Of a DNA stretch of 6,568 nt, positions 5,378-6,568 are shown in pieces. Positions within the stretch are counted from its first letter, which is position 1, and each line of letters starts with the position of its first letter. Source of the stretch: an uncultured Collinsella sp. (GTDB lineage: Bacteria > Actinomycetota > Coriobacteriia > Coriobacteriales > Coriobacteriaceae); NCBI GenBank assembly GCA_902495265.1, contig CABUWR010000078.1:1-6568 (forward strand), read 5' to 3'. A program made the translations under genes and the position numbers. The notes under the pieces are model-generated. The model was not told the DNA's origin. It was given only the letters and a program-made list of their open reading frames with translations, and did not search any database.

Positions 5378-6101
5378 AGGCGAGGGCTTGGCGCTGGAGC
5401 TCGATGAGCTCGGCAATGCCCTTGTCGCCCAAATCGAGCAGGGCATTGAGGCGCTTGCGGTCAAAGGGCGCCTGCTCGCCAGTGCCCTGGAGCTCGATCA
5501 TCTCGCCGGTATCGGTGGCGACAAGGTTCATGTCGACCTCGGCGTGACTGTCCTCGGAATAATCCAGGTCGAGCAGGGTGTTGCCGTCGACAACGCCCAT
5601 GGAAATCGCGGCGACCTGGCCCGTGAGCGGGATGCGCTCGAGCTTACCCGCCTCGACCCACATGGCAAGGGCGTCGCGCAGTGCCACCCAGGCGCCGGTA
5701 ATGCTCGCCGTTCGTGTGCCGCCGTCTGCCTGAATCACGTCGCAGTCGACGGTGACGGTGTACTCGCCGAGTGCTTTCATATTGACGACGGTGCGCAGGC
5801 TGCGACCGATGAGGCGCTCGATTTCCATGGAGCGGCCCTTGCGGTTGGCATGCTCGCGCTTGCAGCGCTTGTCGGTCGATGCCGGCAGCATGGCGTACTC
5901 CGCTGTTACCCAACCGGCCTTGGCGCCCTTGCGCCAGCCCGGCACGCCCTCCTCGATGGTGGCAGCGCACAGCACGCGCGTATCGCCAAACTCGGCCAGG
6001 CACGAACCGTGGGCGTGCTTCATGATGCCGCGAGTAAGCTTGACGGGGCGAAGCTCATCGGCGGCGCGGCCGTTGGCGCGGTTGACCTGCATGTACTCCA
6101 T
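5376..6101 (-). CDS. rph: Ribonuclease PH
   Basis: RNase PH is a phosphate-dependent 3'-5' exoribonuclease that trims the 3' tails of tRNA precursors; it works as a ring-shaped hexamer. It has 241 residues, the normal length. Visible family blocks are [15 protein letters not shown] (11-25), [17 protein letters not shown] (38-54), [11 protein letters not shown] (63-73), [10 protein letters not shown] (94-103), and [14 protein letters not shown] (119-132), with phosphate-binding R130. [13 protein letters not shown] (180-192) holds the conserved acidic residues D184 and D190 near the active site. [11 protein letters not shown] (203-213) is also typical. The ATG at 6101-6099 is preceded by AAAGGA (6114-6109) at 7 bases; an ATG three codons later has worse spacing. 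murI ends 55 bases upstream with no clear terminator between, so the two may be co-transcribed. Confidence 0.97.
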   Translation of the reverse strand: MEYMQVNRANGRAADELRPVKLTRGIMKHAHGSCLAEFGDTRVLCAATIEEGVPGWRKGAKAGWVTAEYAMLPASTDKRCKREHANRKGRSMEIERLIGRSLRTVVNMKALGEYTVTVDCDVIQADGGTRTASITGAWVALRDALAMWVEAGKLERIPLTGQVAAISMGVVDGNTLLDLDYSEDSHAEVDMNLVATDTGEMIELQGTGEQAPFDRKRLNALLDLGDKGIAELIELQRQALA

Positions 6102-6156
6102 AGAAATATCCTTTCGGCAAAAGAAGGGGGCAAGTCTTTGGACGGTAACCCTACAT

Positions 6157-6568
6157 CTATTTCAGTTCGTCGATATCGATATGCTCGATGCTCTTGAGCG
6201 GCTGACCAAAGATAAAACTGCCCGCCACCGCAAACTCGGCAATGTTATCGGCCGTCGTTGCAAAACGATGCTGCGGCTCGGCTGCGTCGCCCGCCAGCTG
6301 CTCGCGGCGCGTGAGAATATCGGTCAGCTCGCGCGTGGTCTCCTCGGCAGAGCTCACCACGCGCACTCCGGGACCCAGCGCATGGCGAATAGGCCCCACG
6401 AGCAACGGGAAATGCGTGCAGCCGAGCACCACGGTATCGATGCCGTGGTCGCGCAGCGGTTCAACCGTGGCGCCGACCAGCGCGCGTACGGCAGGCGTAT
6501 CAAAGATGTCCTCGTTCTCGAGCCACTGCTCTTGCAGATGCGCGCCCGAGGCGAGCTCGTGCTCAACG
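6157..6568 (-). CDS. murI: Glutamate racemase, C-terminal part (5' end beyond window)
   Basis: MurI interconverts L- and D-glutamate through two cysteines; D-glutamate is an essential peptidoglycan building block. Only the last 136 or so codons are present. The decisive motif is [11 protein letters not shown], whose cysteine (codon 6420-6418) is the second catalytic thiol, with the adjacent Thr-His of the family. Upstream, VEHELASGA fits the region that follows the first-half active site in MurI. Downstream, [14 protein letters not shown] is the usual substrate-binding helix region. The C-terminus ends with HIDIDELK and a TAG stop at 6159-6157. No frameshift is visible. The N-terminal half with the first catalytic cysteine is outside the window and cannot be checked. 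Other Asp/Glu racemases share this fold, but GCTHFPLL and the neighbouring rph favour MurI. Confidence 0.93.
   Translation of the reverse strand, partial: VEHELASGAHLQEQWLENEDIFDTPAVRALVGATVEPLRDHGIDTVVLGCTHFPLLVGPIRHALGPGVRVVSSAEETTRELTDILTRREQLAGDAAEPQHRFATTADNIAEFAVAGSFIFGQPLKSIEHIDIDELK

Noticed and set aside
5388..6197. A 269-codon plus-strand frame opposite rph
   Set aside because: It is a mirror of the RNase PH gene, with no ribosome binding site or recognisable motifs.
1..6568. CRISPR arrays, insertion sequences, prophage genes, toxin-antitoxin or defence genes
   Set aside because: No regularly spaced repeats, transposase motifs, terminal inverted repeats or unusual base composition were seen; all long frames are accounted for by housekeeping genes.

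Overview
The window is a moderately GC-rich bacterial chromosome segment of housekeeping genes, all read from the minus strand. Transcription therefore runs from high to low coordinates: murI (partial), rph, rdgB, dtd, veg, ispE, tRNA-Pro, tatA, greA, lysS (partial). Protein sequence style, codon use and gene content fit an actinobacterium of the class Coriobacteriia, most likely a Collinsella-like gut organism. That placement is a judgement from memory of the protein families and rests on no database search. Two gene groupings, veg next to ispE and murI/rph/rdgB, are also found in Bacillus-type genomes, so they are old and not lineage-specific.

Layout in order of transcription. Positions 6568-5376 hold the end of glutamate racemase (cell-wall D-glutamate) and complete RNase PH (tRNA 3' end trimming), closed by a terminator whose stem contains the rph stop codon. 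Positions 5341-4141 hold a leader with a GC-rich stem-loop, then a tight two-gene unit: the inosine/xanthosine triphosphate pyrophosphatase (rdgB type) and D-aminoacyl-tRNA deacylase (dtd), 3 bases apart. Positions 4140-4011 are non-coding, with candidate promoters and a short hairpin. Positions 4010-2815 hold the two-gene unit veg-ispE, 2 bases apart. Positions 2806-2656 hold a tRNA-Pro(CGG) gene with a strong terminator. Positions 2641-2248 hold tatA with its own promoter, an inverted repeat inside that promoter, and a strong terminator. Positions 2240-1 hold greA followed by lysS, separated by a 78-base gap with a terminator-like hairpin and a second, interleaved complementary pair.

The genes act in separate core processes: peptidoglycan precursor supply, RNA processing, clean-up of damaged nucleotides and of mischarged tRNA, isoprenoid synthesis, protein export, transcript-cleavage rescue of RNA polymerase, and lysyl-tRNA charging. 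No mobile element, CRISPR array, defence system or horizontally acquired island is visible. I found no undescribed system. The points most worth a second look are the extended C-terminus of LysRS, the interleaved RNA pairings between greA and lysS, and the palindrome embedded in the tatA promoter.
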